Positions 19,287-28,979 of a stretch of 64,000 nt of DNA are shown here, piece after piece. Within the stretch, counting starts at the first letter, position 1. Each line of letters starts with the position of its first letter. The notes beneath the pieces were generated by a model. It ran no database searches, was not told the DNA's origin, and saw only the letters and a list, made by a program, of their open reading frames with translations. This stretch comes from Candidatus Poribacteria bacterium (GTDB taxonomy: Bacteria; Poribacteria; WGA-4E; WGA-3G), in the NCBI GenBank assembly GCA_026710795.1, contig JAPOQK010000107.1:1-64000 (forward strand). The letters are read 5' to 3'. The translations under genes and the position numbers were made by a program.

Positions 19287-20078
19287 ATGCATCCACTTGT
19301 TAACTTGAAAGTCCCGGATGGGACAGTCGCTGTTCACTGGTTTGAACAGAGTAGTTTTGCGCTGAAAGATTCGGATGGCACAATACTGCAAATTGACCCT
19401 TATTTCCCACGGAATCGTCCTCCCGACCGTTTTATTCACACTGAACCTCCCTTGGATGAGGCGGAACTTCCTACAGATTTTGTATTATTGACACACGCTC
19501 ACGGCGACCATACGTGTCCAGAATCCATACGGAGAATTTGGGACACATCAAATGCTACGCTATTTATCGGTCCGGAAGAAAGCACACGTCAAATTTCATC
19601 AGAAACAGATGTTAATAAAGACAACGTTTCAGAGATTAATGCAGGTGAATCAGCAGAACTAAACGGTATAACTGTGCATGCTGTTTTTGCAAAACCGCCT
19701 ACTGGTGATCCGTCTGTTGATATTTCCCCTCCTGATGTTACACATTTAGGATATGTCGTTGCCAGCAATGGTGTAAGACTTTACTTTAGCGGTGATCCAA
19801 TAAATAACTTTGCTGAGCATGATAACCTTATTTCAGCAGTAGCAGCGCACGAACCAGATATTGGTTTCTTGACAAACCATCCGACCGAGGGTGAATTCCC
19901 ATTCTATGATGGATGTGTAAAAATGGCGACACGCATCGGTTTGAAACATGCAGTGCCGGTGCATCGTGCATGTTTTGTAACACGAGATTATGATCCAAAC
20001 GAGTGGGCAGGGCAGTTCCCGTCAGGCGGTCCAGAACCCCTTATCATTGAAAGAAATTCACATATAATTTATCCATAA
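19287..20078 (+). CDS. UlaG-like MBL-fold metallo-hydrolase
   Basis: A 263-residue metallo-beta-lactamase-fold hydrolase. The metal motif THAHGDH is at residues 69-75 (H70, H72, D74, H75); later ligand candidates are in YFSGDP and in the VPVHRA segment. The pattern VHWFEQSSFALKDSDGTILQIDPYF resembles UlaG-type (L-ascorbate-6-phosphate lactonase-like) proteins. No sugar-utilisation partners are adjacent, so the substrate is unknown. It starts a run of plus-strand genes leading to purE. Confidence 0.85.
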   Translation: MHPLVNLKVPDGTVAVHWFEQSSFALKDSDGTILQIDPYFPRNRPPDRFIHTEPPLDEAELPTDFVLLTHAHGDHTCPESIRRIWDTSNATLFIGPEESTRQISSETDVNKDNVSEINAGESAELNGITVHAVFAKPPTGDPSVDISPPDVTHLGYVVASNGVRLYFSGDPINNFAEHDNLISAVAAHEPDIGFLTNHPTEGEFPFYDGCVKMATRIGLKHAVPVHRACFVTRDYDPNEWAGQFPSGGPEPLIIERNSHIIYP

Positions 20079-20182
20079 TGAAAGAGTTTTAGGTAATAAG
20101 TTGGTATGTGATTTCAACCAACCCGTCAAAAGCTATCACTGCGTTTGACCTTGATTAACTATATTTGAGGTAAATAACAAAC

Positions 20183-20710
20183 ATGACTCTTACAGAACAA
20201 AAAACACCCCTTGTCGGTATTGTGATGGGGAGTGATTCAGATTTAGAAAAAATGGCTGAAGCCGCGAAAGTTTTAGAGGATTTTGAAGTGCCGTTTGAGA
20301 TTACAATCTCTTCAGCACACCGTTCACCGGAAAGAACGTTGGCATGGACAGAAAAGATCAAAGCAGCAGGCGGTCAGGTAATCATCGCAGGGGCAGGACG
20401 CGCAGCGCATCTTGCGGGTGTTATCGCTGCACACACAACACTGCCGGTGATCGGTGTGCCGGTTGATGGTGGACCGCTCAATGGTGTTGATGCGCTTTAT
20501 GCAACGGTACAAATGCCTCCCGGTATTCCTGTAGGAACGATGGCAATTGGATCCGGAGGTGCAAGAAATGCTGGGATATACGCAGTGCAAATTCTTGCCC
20601 TTCAATATCCCGAATTGGAAGCAAAACTGCAAGCTTATAAAACAAAAATGAGCGATGGTGTTGCAGAAAAAGCTGCACGTCTTCAAGAAGTCGGCTATCA
20701 AAATTATTGA
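20183..20710 (+). CDS. purE: N5-carboxyaminoimidazole ribonucleotide mutase
   Basis: A 175-residue class I PurE, catalysing N5-CAIR to CAIR in purine synthesis. It shows [14 protein letters not shown] at the phosphate loop, SAHRSPERT with the catalytic His, [12 protein letters not shown], and [20 protein letters not shown]. Full length. purK is not next to it; the next gene is RraA-like. The ATG at 20183 has a weak GAGG upstream. Confidence 0.96.
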   Translation: MTLTEQKTPLVGIVMGSDSDLEKMAEAAKVLEDFEVPFEITISSAHRSPERTLAWTEKIKAAGGQVIIAGAGRAAHLAGVIAAHTTLPVIGVPVDGGPLNGVDALYATVQMPPGIPVGTMAIGSGGARNAGIYAVQILALQYPELEAKLQAYKTKMSDGVAEKAARLQEVGYQNY

Positions 20711-20735
20711 GTATTGTAAACTCAGGGAAATCACC

Positions 20736-21419
20736 ATGGAAACCGAAGAAAAAATAGAGTGGGAAAACGATACAGAACTATTTGATATGATGGAAGAACA
20801 GTTATATGCTGCAGTGATTTCGGACGCGCTGGATGCAGCAGGGTTTCGGAAGCAGGCACTACGACACACCATCAGACCGTTGCTGCCGGAAACAGTTGTT
20901 GTCGGACGTGCAATGCCGGTGCTGTGCCTTGATGTCTATGAAATACCAGACGAACCGTATCAACAGGAAATTGCGGCGGTGGACAGTCTAAAACAAAACG
21001 ATGTCATTATCTGCTCAACGAACGGTAGTACGCGTATTTGCTTCTGGGGTGAACTTCTTTCAACAGCAGCACAAGCGCGTGGTGCACGCGGTGCAGTTAT
21101 TGATGGGTTCATCCGTGATATTCGTAAAATTGTGAGGATGCAATTTCCAGTATTTACGACAGGATTATCTCCCGTAGATTCCAACGGACGCGGAGAGGTG
21201 GTAGCATATAATGTTCCGATAGAAATCGGCGGGGTCACGGTAAATCCTGGTGATATCGTGTTCGGTGATGCAGATGGTGTTGTTATTATCCCGCAGGATA
21301 TTGAAAAGAAGGTGATAGAAGCTGCTTTGGAAAAGGTGCAGGGTGAAAACCAAACCCGAGACGCACTCCGAGAAGGAGCAACACTGAGGGAAGTATACGA
21401 CAAATATGGAATTCTTTAA
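20736..21419 (+). CDS. RraA family protein (4-hydroxy-4-methyl-2-oxoglutarate aldolase-like)
   Basis: A protein of about 227 residues from the RraA/HMG-aldolase family. Landmarks are ISDALDAAGF, GRAMPVLC, GELLSTAAQARGARGAVIDG, RD at the metal-contacting site, and GGVTVNPGDIVFGDADGVVIIP. Some members are aldolases or decarboxylases for 4-carboxy-2-oxoadipate-type substrates; others bind RNase E. The METEEK start at 20736 is preferred because the longer frame overlaps purE. It lies 25 bp after purE and 36 bp before the NIPSNAP gene. Confidence 0.85.
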   Translation: METEEKIEWENDTELFDMMEEQLYAAVISDALDAAGFRKQALRHTIRPLLPETVVVGRAMPVLCLDVYEIPDEPYQQEIAAVDSLKQNDVIICSTNGSTRICFWGELLSTAAQARGARGAVIDGFIRDIRKIVRMQFPVFTTGLSPVDSNGRGEVVAYNVPIEIGGVTVNPGDIVFGDADGVVIIPQDIEKKVIEAALEKVQGENQTRDALREGATLREVYDKYGIL

Positions 21420-21420
21420 C

Positions 21421-21437
21421 GGCATACAACGTATGCC
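21421..21437. other. Short perfect hairpin between RraA-like and NIPSNAP genes
   Basis: GGCATAC and GTATGCC are exact inverted 7-mers separated by AAC. No T-tract follows, so it is not a standard terminator. It sits 2 nt after the RraA-like stop and 8 nt before the ribosome-binding site of the next gene. Confidence 0.5.
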
Positions 21438-21455
21438 ATCCTTAAGGAGAAATAT

Positions 21456-21785
21456 GTGATTTACGAATTGCGGACGTATCAGGTCGTGCCGGGAAAAATG
21501 AAAAATCTCAATGATCGATTCGCTAATATAACGCTGCCTTTGTTTAAAAAGTATAATATGAAAGTCATCGGTTTTTGGGAAACAGCTATCGGTGAATCAA
21601 CAACAACAGAATTGGTTTACCTGCTTGCATTTGAAGATATGGGACATTATCAACGAGCATGGGATGCATTCATTTCTGACCCTGAATGGCAGGCAGCGAA
21701 GCGATTAACTGAAGTAGGTGGACCTTTAGTTAATGTAGTGAGTAATAAAATTCTTGAACCAACTGAATATTCACCATTGCAATGA
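21456..21785 (+). CDS. NIPSNAP family protein
   Basis: A 109-residue dimeric alpha/beta-barrel (NIPSNAP) protein: IYELRTYQVVPGKM at the N-terminus, a GFWETAIGE segment, and WDAFISDPEWQAAKR near the C-terminus. The start codon is GTG; an ATG overlapping it runs straight into TGA. AGGAGA lies 5 nt upstream and supports the GTG. Bacterial members are often found with catabolic genes; the specific role is unknown. Confidence 0.88.
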   Translation: MIYELRTYQVVPGKMKNLNDRFANITLPLFKKYNMKVIGFWETAIGESTTTELVYLLAFEDMGHYQRAWDAFISDPEWQAAKRLTEVGGPLVNVVSNKILEPTEYSPLQ

Positions 21786-22278
21786 GATTTTGACATTTAA
21801 TTGTTTCTTAATAATTCGTTAGCTGCCGTCAGTTCAGACAGTGATTACAACTAAACTCTCATCAAATTTATTGAAAAGTTTTCTTACCTTATTGCCTAGA
21901 TGTGTGTGGCTACGCTACCTTTTCTTTAATCTCACTTCACTAAAATAGAATCATTGAACTTGGATATTTTTTAGTGCTGATTAACGTTATTAAGGCATTG
22001 AAGTTGTTATTTTATTTAGACTAAGATTTAGGCATTTTATACTATTATTTTGGTTTTATTTTCAGTTTCACTGTCTATATTCTTTAGTTGAAGCCAATAA
22101 ATTGTTAACAAAATGCGAAGACAATTTCAGTTTAAACTTCTTAATAATTTAACTTGTAATTTTAATATAAAAAATGTTATAATTCACGTCCATATCATTG
22201 ATATTTTTGTATGAAATTTATAACATTTTAATAACATGAATAATGCAATTTGCCATCTTAGTTGGTAGGAACATTCGT
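21786..22278. other. AT-rich dnaA upstream region
   Basis: A gap of nearly 500 bp, very AT-rich, with no coding potential. It contains the probable dnaA promoter at 22154-22183. No TTATCCACA box is visible. Confidence 0.6.
22154..22183 (+). promoter_or_regulatory. Probable dnaA promoter, extended -10
   Basis: TTGTAA (22154-22159) and a perfect TATAAT (22178-22183) are spaced by 18 bp. The -10 is preceded by TGT, giving the extended TGnTATAAT form. It lies 95 bp upstream of the chosen dnaA start. Confidence 0.55.
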
Positions 22279-23616
22279 ATGCAATACACCTCTGATTCCC
22301 TCTGGTTAGAAATACTTGAAACGCTTGGTGAAACAGCCAACAACGATATTTATCTACATCAAGTCTCCCCTCAGACACTTGACGAGGAAACTTTTTACAT
22401 TGCTGTTCCTTCCGATTATACACGAGACGAAATTGAAAATAGATTTCTCAGTGACATCAACCAGTTATTAGCAGGTATAATAAGTCCCGGTTGTGAGTTA
22501 GTTATTTCCGTAGACACCACTCTTGCCATAATTCCTGAATCTGAAAAAACTGAACTTGAAACTGAAGATATTATTCCAGTAACAACTGGCTTGAATCCGA
22601 ATTATGTTTTTGACAATTTTTGTGTTGGTCAGAGCAATCGAATATGTCATGCGACTGCTTACGCTGCGTCTCAGGATTTAGGTGGAGAATACAATCCTCT
22701 TTTTATATACGGTGGTGTGGGACTCGGGAAAACACATCTACTTCATGCTATCGGAAATTGTGTCCAAGATGTAAGTCCAAAACGGAAAGTTCTTTATGTT
22801 ACCTCTGAAACGTTTATGAATGAATATATTGATTCCATCATGAACCGGACTTCCGCCCATGGGTTTCGCTCAAAATATCGCAAAGCAGACCTTCTGCTAA
22901 TTGATGACATTCAATTTTTACAACGTAAAGAAGGGACGCAAGAGGAATTCTTTAATACTTTTAATGATTTATATCTGAACTCAAACCAGATTGTAATGAC
23001 AAGTGATCGGTCACCAAGTATGCTTGAGAATCTTGAAGAAAGACTCAGTTCACGTTTTGAATGGGGCATGGTCGCGGAAATAGATAAACCGAATTTTGAA
23101 CTTCGTCTTATGATTCTAAAGCGAAAATGTGAAGAGCAAGGCTTCGATAATATTCCGGACGAAGTACTGCACTACATAGCAGAAATAGTTACAGCAAACA
23201 TCCGAGAATTGGAAGGGACATTGGTAAGTCTGAAAGCACGAGCATCCCTACTTGATGAAAAGTTAACTATTGACCTTGCCCGTAGCGTATTAAACGATAC
23301 GGCTACCCTTACCAGAAGTAATTCACGGAATAGAATTGTTACAGCTGAAACAATACAAAAAATTGTTGCGGATCATTTTCAACTGCAAAGCAACGATCTA
23401 ACATCAGCAAAACGGACAAAAGGACTCGTTTACCCTCGTCAAATTGCAATGTATCTTTGCAGAGAACTGACGCAACTTTCTCTGATTGATATTGCTGAAG
23501 TTTTCAATAGACAAAACCATAGAACCATTACGTATGCTTGTGAACAAATTGAAAAACAACTTGAGGACGATGAAACAAAAAAGATTATACAGATTTTAAC
23601 TGCTGAATTGACTTAA
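22279..23616 (+). CDS. dnaA: Chromosomal replication initiator DnaA
   Basis: AAA+ initiator that binds origin boxes and opens the duplex. Chosen start 22279 gives 445 residues and places the domain I motif LWLEIL near the N-terminus; an ATG 12 codons upstream is less likely. Domain III has Walker A GGVGLGKT (145-152), Walker B LLLIDDIQF and the sensor region. Domain IV has YPRQIAMYL (385-393). In the recognition helix the usual GGRDHTTV is NRQNHRTI (410-417): relative to E. coli, R432 is Gln, D433 is Asn, H434 is kept, and T435 is Arg. R399 is Lys (K381). This suggests an altered box preference, in line with the unusual repeats just downstream. dnaN does not follow. Confidence 0.96.
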   Translation: MQYTSDSLWLEILETLGETANNDIYLHQVSPQTLDEETFYIAVPSDYTRDEIENRFLSDINQLLAGIISPGCELVISVDTTLAIIPESEKTELETEDIIPVTTGLNPNYVFDNFCVGQSNRICHATAYAASQDLGGEYNPLFIYGGVGLGKTHLLHAIGNCVQDVSPKRKVLYVTSETFMNEYIDSIMNRTSAHGFRSKYRKADLLLIDDIQFLQRKEGTQEEFFNTFNDLYLNSNQIVMTSDRSPSMLENLEERLSSRFEWGMVAEIDKPNFELRLMILKRKCEEQGFDNIPDEVLHYIAEIVTANIRELEGTLVSLKARASLLDEKLTIDLARSVLNDTATLTRSNSRNRIVTAETIQKIVADHFQLQSNDLTSAKRTKGLVYPRQIAMYLCRELTQLSLIDIAEVFNRQNHRTITYACEQIEKQLEDDETKKIIQILTAELT

Positions 23617-24021
23617 AGAACAGTCGGAAAAACCTTACCGTCATACGATTTCTATGAGTTATTATCAATTAATGATAATAACTTGATAATAACTTGATAA
23701 TATATTCCAATTCTTGCTAATAACTTGTTAATAACTTTTCTTGAAAATGAGTCATGTTAATAACTTGATAATAAGTCTAAATTTATTATCAAGTTATTAT
23801 CAACTACAAAACCAATCCCAGACAGAATTCAGAGCAGTTATTAACATATTATCATCCCCTACTACTACTACTACGTACTATTAAATTTTAAATTGTACTT
23901 AATAATATAATTAGAGTATTCGGAAAACCATTAAAAAAAAATCGTATAATTATTATAGTGAATATAAAAATTGGAAATTATTATGTTTGATTGTTAGGTA
24001 AAAAGAAATGGTAATGTTCAG
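23617..24021 (+). other. oriC: Putative chromosomal origin oriC (box cluster, DnaA-trio, AT-rich unwinding tract)
   Basis: The dnaA-recF intergenic region. It carries at least nine box-like 9-mers of two types: TTATCAAGT/TTATCAAYT (23662-23670, 23681-23689 rev, 23692-23700 rev, 23763-23771 rev, 23786-23794, 23797-23805) and TTATTAACA (23726-23734 rev, 23755-23763 rev, 23838-23846). Then come TTATCATCC (23849-23857), a CCCC stretch (23856-23859), five CTA triplets (23859-23873; TAG repeats on the other strand) and an AT-rich tract (about 23877-23950). Box, GC-rich spacer, DnaA-trio and unwinding tract occur in the order known from Bacillus subtilis. Position next to dnaA and recF adds support. 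Confidence 0.8.
23761..23796. repeat. Perfect 14-bp inverted repeat inside oriC
   Basis: TAACTTGATAATAA (23761-23774) and its exact reverse complement (23783-23796) flank an 8-nt spacer. Each arm contains one TTATCAAGT box, so two boxes face each other. A second, 10-bp arm pair (GTTATTATCA at 23658-23667 and TGATAATAAC at 23673-23682) lies 90 bp upstream. Confidence 0.8.
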
Positions 24022-25182
24022 ATGTATTTAGAACGTTTATGTCTTCGAAATTTTCGAAATTATAAGGAGTGTGACATAACATTTCATTCACCAGTAACGT
24101 TGATTGTTGGAAAGAATGCAATGGGGAAAACCAATCTCCTTGAATCGCTTTATTTTCTTTGTACCGGTGAATCACACCGCGCTAATTCTACTATTGAATT
24201 AATTCGTCATACATCTGAAGGATTTGCTCTTACCGGTTATTTTCGTAGTGATAAAAGCCCTGGATTGCCTGTACGACTTGATGCAGTTAAGCCTCGTCAA
24301 GGTGCTTTCCGATTAAAAACTGATGGTGTGTTACAACGAAAAAGGTCTGACTGGATAGGCAAGTTCAAAGTAGTTGTATTTTCCCCAGAATCTCTGGAAA
24401 TTGTCAAAGGATCACCTACATTCCGCAGGCGATGGCTTGATCTCCTTTTATCACAACTGAATCGGGAATATCTGGAAGAACTTCAACGTTATCGTGATAT
24501 ATTACAGCATCGTAATGCTTTGTTGAAGCGAATAAGTATAGGAAAGGGACCAATTAACGAAATATCGGTTTGGGACGGACTTCTGCTTGAATCTGGGGTT
24601 GCGTTGATTGGCGCACGACATACTGCGTTAGCAAAACTAAGCAGTGTTGTAGAGAACACACATCTCTCATTAACGGGAGGAAGAGAACGGCTTTTATTGC
24701 ATTATACACCAGGACTTGATATCGCAAGCATAGAACTATCCGATATTACATATCTATCGGATAGTTTCGGTGAGGCTTTAGCACGCGCGCGCGGAGATGA
24801 ACTGCGTCGTGGGGTAACGCTTGTCGGACCTCATCGGGATGACTTTACGTTGGATTTGGAAACGCTGAACGGAAACGAAACACACTTGCATGAAACAGCG
24901 CGAACTTATGCCTCCCAAGGACAGTGTAGAACTATAGCACTCGCATTAAAACTTGCGGAATTAGAGTTTATTCGTGAGGATACGGGTGTTGCTCCACTTT
25001 TTCTACTTGATGATGTTCTATCTGAATTAGATGTGAAAAGACGCGAATACTTATTAGCGTATCTCCAAGTTGTTGCTGCTCAGACGGTGATTACGGCAAC
25101 TGATAAGGATGTTATGGGGGACGAATTAACAGATGTACATCTATTAATAGTCGAGGAAGGTGTAATCATTAATGATAATTAA
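24022..25182 (+). CDS. recF: DNA replication and repair protein RecF
   Basis: A 386-residue SMC-like ATPase that loads RecA at gapped DNA through RecOR. It shows LRNFRNYKECDITFHSPVT, Walker A GKNAMGKTN (about residues 30-38), the ABC-like signature YASQGQCRTIALALKLAE, and Walker B APLFLLDDVLSELD. Full length. It follows oriC directly; dnaN, which often sits between dnaA and recF, is missing from this locus. It is followed 57 bp later by the DUF721 gene. Confidence 0.94.
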   Translation: MYLERLCLRNFRNYKECDITFHSPVTLIVGKNAMGKTNLLESLYFLCTGESHRANSTIELIRHTSEGFALTGYFRSDKSPGLPVRLDAVKPRQGAFRLKTDGVLQRKRSDWIGKFKVVVFSPESLEIVKGSPTFRRRWLDLLLSQLNREYLEELQRYRDILQHRNALLKRISIGKGPINEISVWDGLLLESGVALIGARHTALAKLSSVVENTHLSLTGGRERLLLHYTPGLDIASIELSDITYLSDSFGEALARARGDELRRGVTLVGPHRDDFTLDLETLNGNETHLHETARTYASQGQCRTIALALKLAELEFIREDTGVAPLFLLDDVLSELDVKRREYLLAYLQVVAAQTVITATDKDVMGDELTDVHLLIVEEGVIINDN

Positions 25183-25239
25183 ACGTTACATATAGTATAT
25201 ATTTCTATATGACTATAAATCTACCAAGGTTTTATTGAA

Positions 25240-25845
25240 ATGAAACATAAGAATACTGAAAGCAAATATGTTAAAAAATTGACTGTAAAAAGGCTACGCT
25301 CAAAGTCGCGGCGCGGGACAATTAGATTTCGAAGCGTTGTAGACACTATGGTGCGTGAGCATGGGTGGTCTGATAAACTTTTTGAAAGAAGTGTTTTTGG
25401 TGTATGGGAGTCGGTTGTTGGTAAGGAAATAGCTGTACACTGTGTTCCTGTTTCATTATTTGATGGTGTGTTAAAGGTAGACGTAGCACATCAAATGTAT
25501 GCTAATGAACTGTCGGCAATGAAACCTGAAATATTATCAGGACTTAAAAAAAAACTTGAAGAGTTGAATTTACGCGCACGACGATCTGTTCAACATAACA
25601 AGGTAATTGATATTAGGTTTCATTTTAACCCGAAAATTGCTACGGAAAGAAACGGTGAAGATGGAACTAAACCTGAATCAAGTCAAGAACCGACGCACGA
25701 CATGCGTAAGAGTGCTAAATCTGTTTCACCTGAGATGATGGAACAGATTGAAGCAGCTGTTTCCGGAGTAAGGGATTTAGAGTTACGAGATGCGTTACAA
25801 ACACTTTTTTTAACACTGTGTGGTGATACAGAGACTACAGAATGA
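25240..25845 (+). CDS. dciA: DUF721/DciA-like protein (putative helicase loader)
   Basis: A 201-residue protein with a basic N-terminus (KRLRSKSRRG) and a DUF721 (DciA) domain at about residues 25-125: VFGVWESVVGKEIAVHCVPVSL and LKVDVAHQMYANELSAMKPEIL. DciA proteins load or assist the replicative helicase DnaB in bacteria without DnaC/DnaI. A charged linker and a helical C-terminal segment (about 165-195) follow. Its place between recF and gyrB in the origin locus is the common one for this family. Confidence 0.85.
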   Translation: MKHKNTESKYVKKLTVKRLRSKSRRGTIRFRSVVDTMVREHGWSDKLFERSVFGVWESVVGKEIAVHCVPVSLFDGVLKVDVAHQMYANELSAMKPEILSGLKKKLEELNLRARRSVQHNKVIDIRFHFNPKIATERNGEDGTKPESSQEPTHDMRKSAKSVSPEMMEQIEAAVSGVRDLELRDALQTLFLTLCGDTETTE

Positions 25846-25905
25846 CAAATATCGATTCAACATACAAAAGGTTGTGTTTTTTTCACAAAATAGATATAAA
25901 ATAGG

Positions 25906-25934
25906 TTGCGTAAAAAAAGAAAATATGCTATAAT
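25906..25934 (+). promoter_or_regulatory. Probable promoter upstream of gyrB
   Basis: TTGCGT (25906-25911) is followed 17 bp later by a perfect TATAAT (25929-25934), in the context TATGCTATAAT. That includes the TGn extension of an extended -10 element. The same TATGNTA core recurs in three other intergenic regions of this window. Confidence 0.55.
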
Positions 25935-26137
25935 TAGATATAGAATAAACCTATTTTTGTAGATAGCATTGACAGAGTTTAATTCACTTCAGATTTGATG
26001 TTAAAACTGTTGTTAAAAGATTTTGAATTGCTATAACAGACCGCTAAATATTGTTACGAATCGTAATAAATTATTAAATTAGTTTTTATATCTTTTAATT
26101 CAATGACAACAACATAATTTGTCAGAAAGATGTGCGA

Positions 26138-26275
26138 ATGAAAAAACGAAATGATCTTCCCGCGTTATTCACCCAACCTTTGTTTCATCTATTATCCTTA
26201 CGATTGGTAAAACTGATACCTAATCCAAGCTACAGAGAACTTTTACCCAAATTAGCAACGTCTAATAATCTATAA
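26138..26275 (+). CDS. Possible 45-residue small protein, unrecognised
   Basis: An ATG-started frame of 45 codons (begins MKKRNDLPALFTQPL, ends ATSNNL) in the gyrB leader. Only a weak AGAAAGA precedes it. The product would be basic at the start with a short Leu-rich stretch. No homologue is recognised, and it may be chance. If translated, it could act as a leader peptide for gyrB. Confidence 0.25.
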   Translation: MKKRNDLPALFTQPLFHLLSLRLVKLIPNPSYRELLPKLATSNNL

Positions 26276-26329
26276 ACGATCAAGAATGGTTATGGTAGTG
26301 TTTTGCTGACCATTTACCGAATAACTTAA

Positions 26330-28864
<2,535 letters not shown>

Positions 28865-28979
28865 TTGTATATAGGGAAGTTCATAGGTTAGTTAAAAGTA
28901 CGAAACTTGTAACTGACACATCACTCATAGGGAGTAGTCAACAGTTGACTTACTCCATCAACCAATATAAGAAAGTAAC

